Origin: Rodentibacter haemolyticus
GTDB taxonomy: Bacteria > Pseudomonadota > Gammaproteobacteria > Enterobacterales > Pasteurellaceae
Assembly (NCBI RefSeq): GCF_015356115.1
Contig: NZ_CP063056.1
Coordinates: forward strand, 372,001 to 436,000
Direction of reading: 5' to 3'
DNA: 64,000 bases
Made by a program: the position numbers and the translations under genes
Shown: piece after piece, positions 63,999-64,000 of the stretch
How positions within the stretch are numbered: position 1 is the stretch's first letter
How the letters are laid out: each line of letters begins with the position of its first letter
The notes under the pieces: generated by a model
What the model was told of the DNA's origin: nothing
The model's input: the letters and a program-made list of their open reading frames with translations, nothing else
The model's database searches: none

Positions 63999-64000
63999 GC

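Noticed and set aside
1..64000. Search for defence systems, prophage, integrases or insertion sequences with transposase
   Set aside because: No such genes were seen; apart from short non-coding repeats the window consists of conserved chromosomal genes.

Overview
The window is a chromosomal segment from a gamma-proteobacterium of the family Pasteurellaceae. The strongest sign is the DNA uptake signal sequence of the Haemophilus influenzae type (9-bp core AAGTGCGGT), present in more than 50 copies by eye on both strands, both inside genes and as inverted pairs between genes. Low GC content, the protein family resemblances and the gene neighbourhoods (trxB-cydD-cydC-nrdG; udk-dcd-asmA-like-sotB; dppBCDF-uvrD; fdxGHI-fdhE-rimI-holD-rsmC; mltA-tcdA-znuA) all fit the Haemophilus/Aggregatibacter branch. 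I cannot name the species from sequence alone.

Layout. 1-1.2 kb: the 3' end of a menI-like thioesterase gene overlapping hemH. 1.2-2.3 kb: selD, whose true N-terminus lies upstream of an in-frame UGA (selenocysteine). 2.4-5.7 kb: a gluconate island (gntR, gntK, gntP) with two GntR operators and two perfect CRP sites. 5.8-12.4 kb: cnoX/ybbN-like, trxB, cydD-cydC, the 4.5S RNA gene ffs, nrdG. 12.5-19.6 kb: yjjV, ppiB, cysS, an MFS transporter, ytfJ, yjdM, cpdA, nudF. 19.8-28.3 kb: hrpA, two small membrane proteins, recN, nadK, grpE. 28.5-30.7 kb: anaerobic ribonucleotide reductase nrdD. 30.8-38.8 kb: afuABC transporter, then udk-dcd-asmA-like-sotB. 38.9-45.2 kb: dppBCDF and uvrD. 45.4-46.4 kb: an orphan AfuA paralogue. 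46.5-53.3 kb: formate dehydrogenase system (fdhD, selenocysteine-containing fdxG, fdxH, fdxI, fdhE). 53.4-61.8 kb: rimI, holD, a lipoprotein, rsmC, a PEBP-family protein, rlmL, znuA, tcdA, mltA. 62-64 kb: initiator tRNA-Met, rlmM, and a partial gcvA-like regulator.

How the parts work together. Two selenium features form a pair: SelD makes selenophosphate and is itself written with a UGA/Sec codon, and FdxG uses Sec at its active site; FdhD and FdhE serve its maturation. Several genes suit anaerobic or microaerobic life (fdx operon, nrdD/nrdG, the CydDC exporter). Regulatory sites that can be read directly include paired NrdR boxes before nrdD, LexA boxes before uvrD and recN, CRP sites before gntK/gntP and afuA, and a likely sigma-32 promoter before grpE.

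Most of the window is conserved housekeeping content and I do not see an undescribed defence or mobile gene system. The most unusual signals are (1) a family of dispersed intergenic repeats with shared ends (consensus near CGGTATTATGTAGCAC) and modular interiors, often lying inside inverted uptake-sequence pairs; (2) a ~106-bp MITE-like element that I recall as resembling neisserial small repeats, 16 bp before gntR; and (3) the orphan AfuA paralogue that has lost two of three residues thought to hold the sugar.
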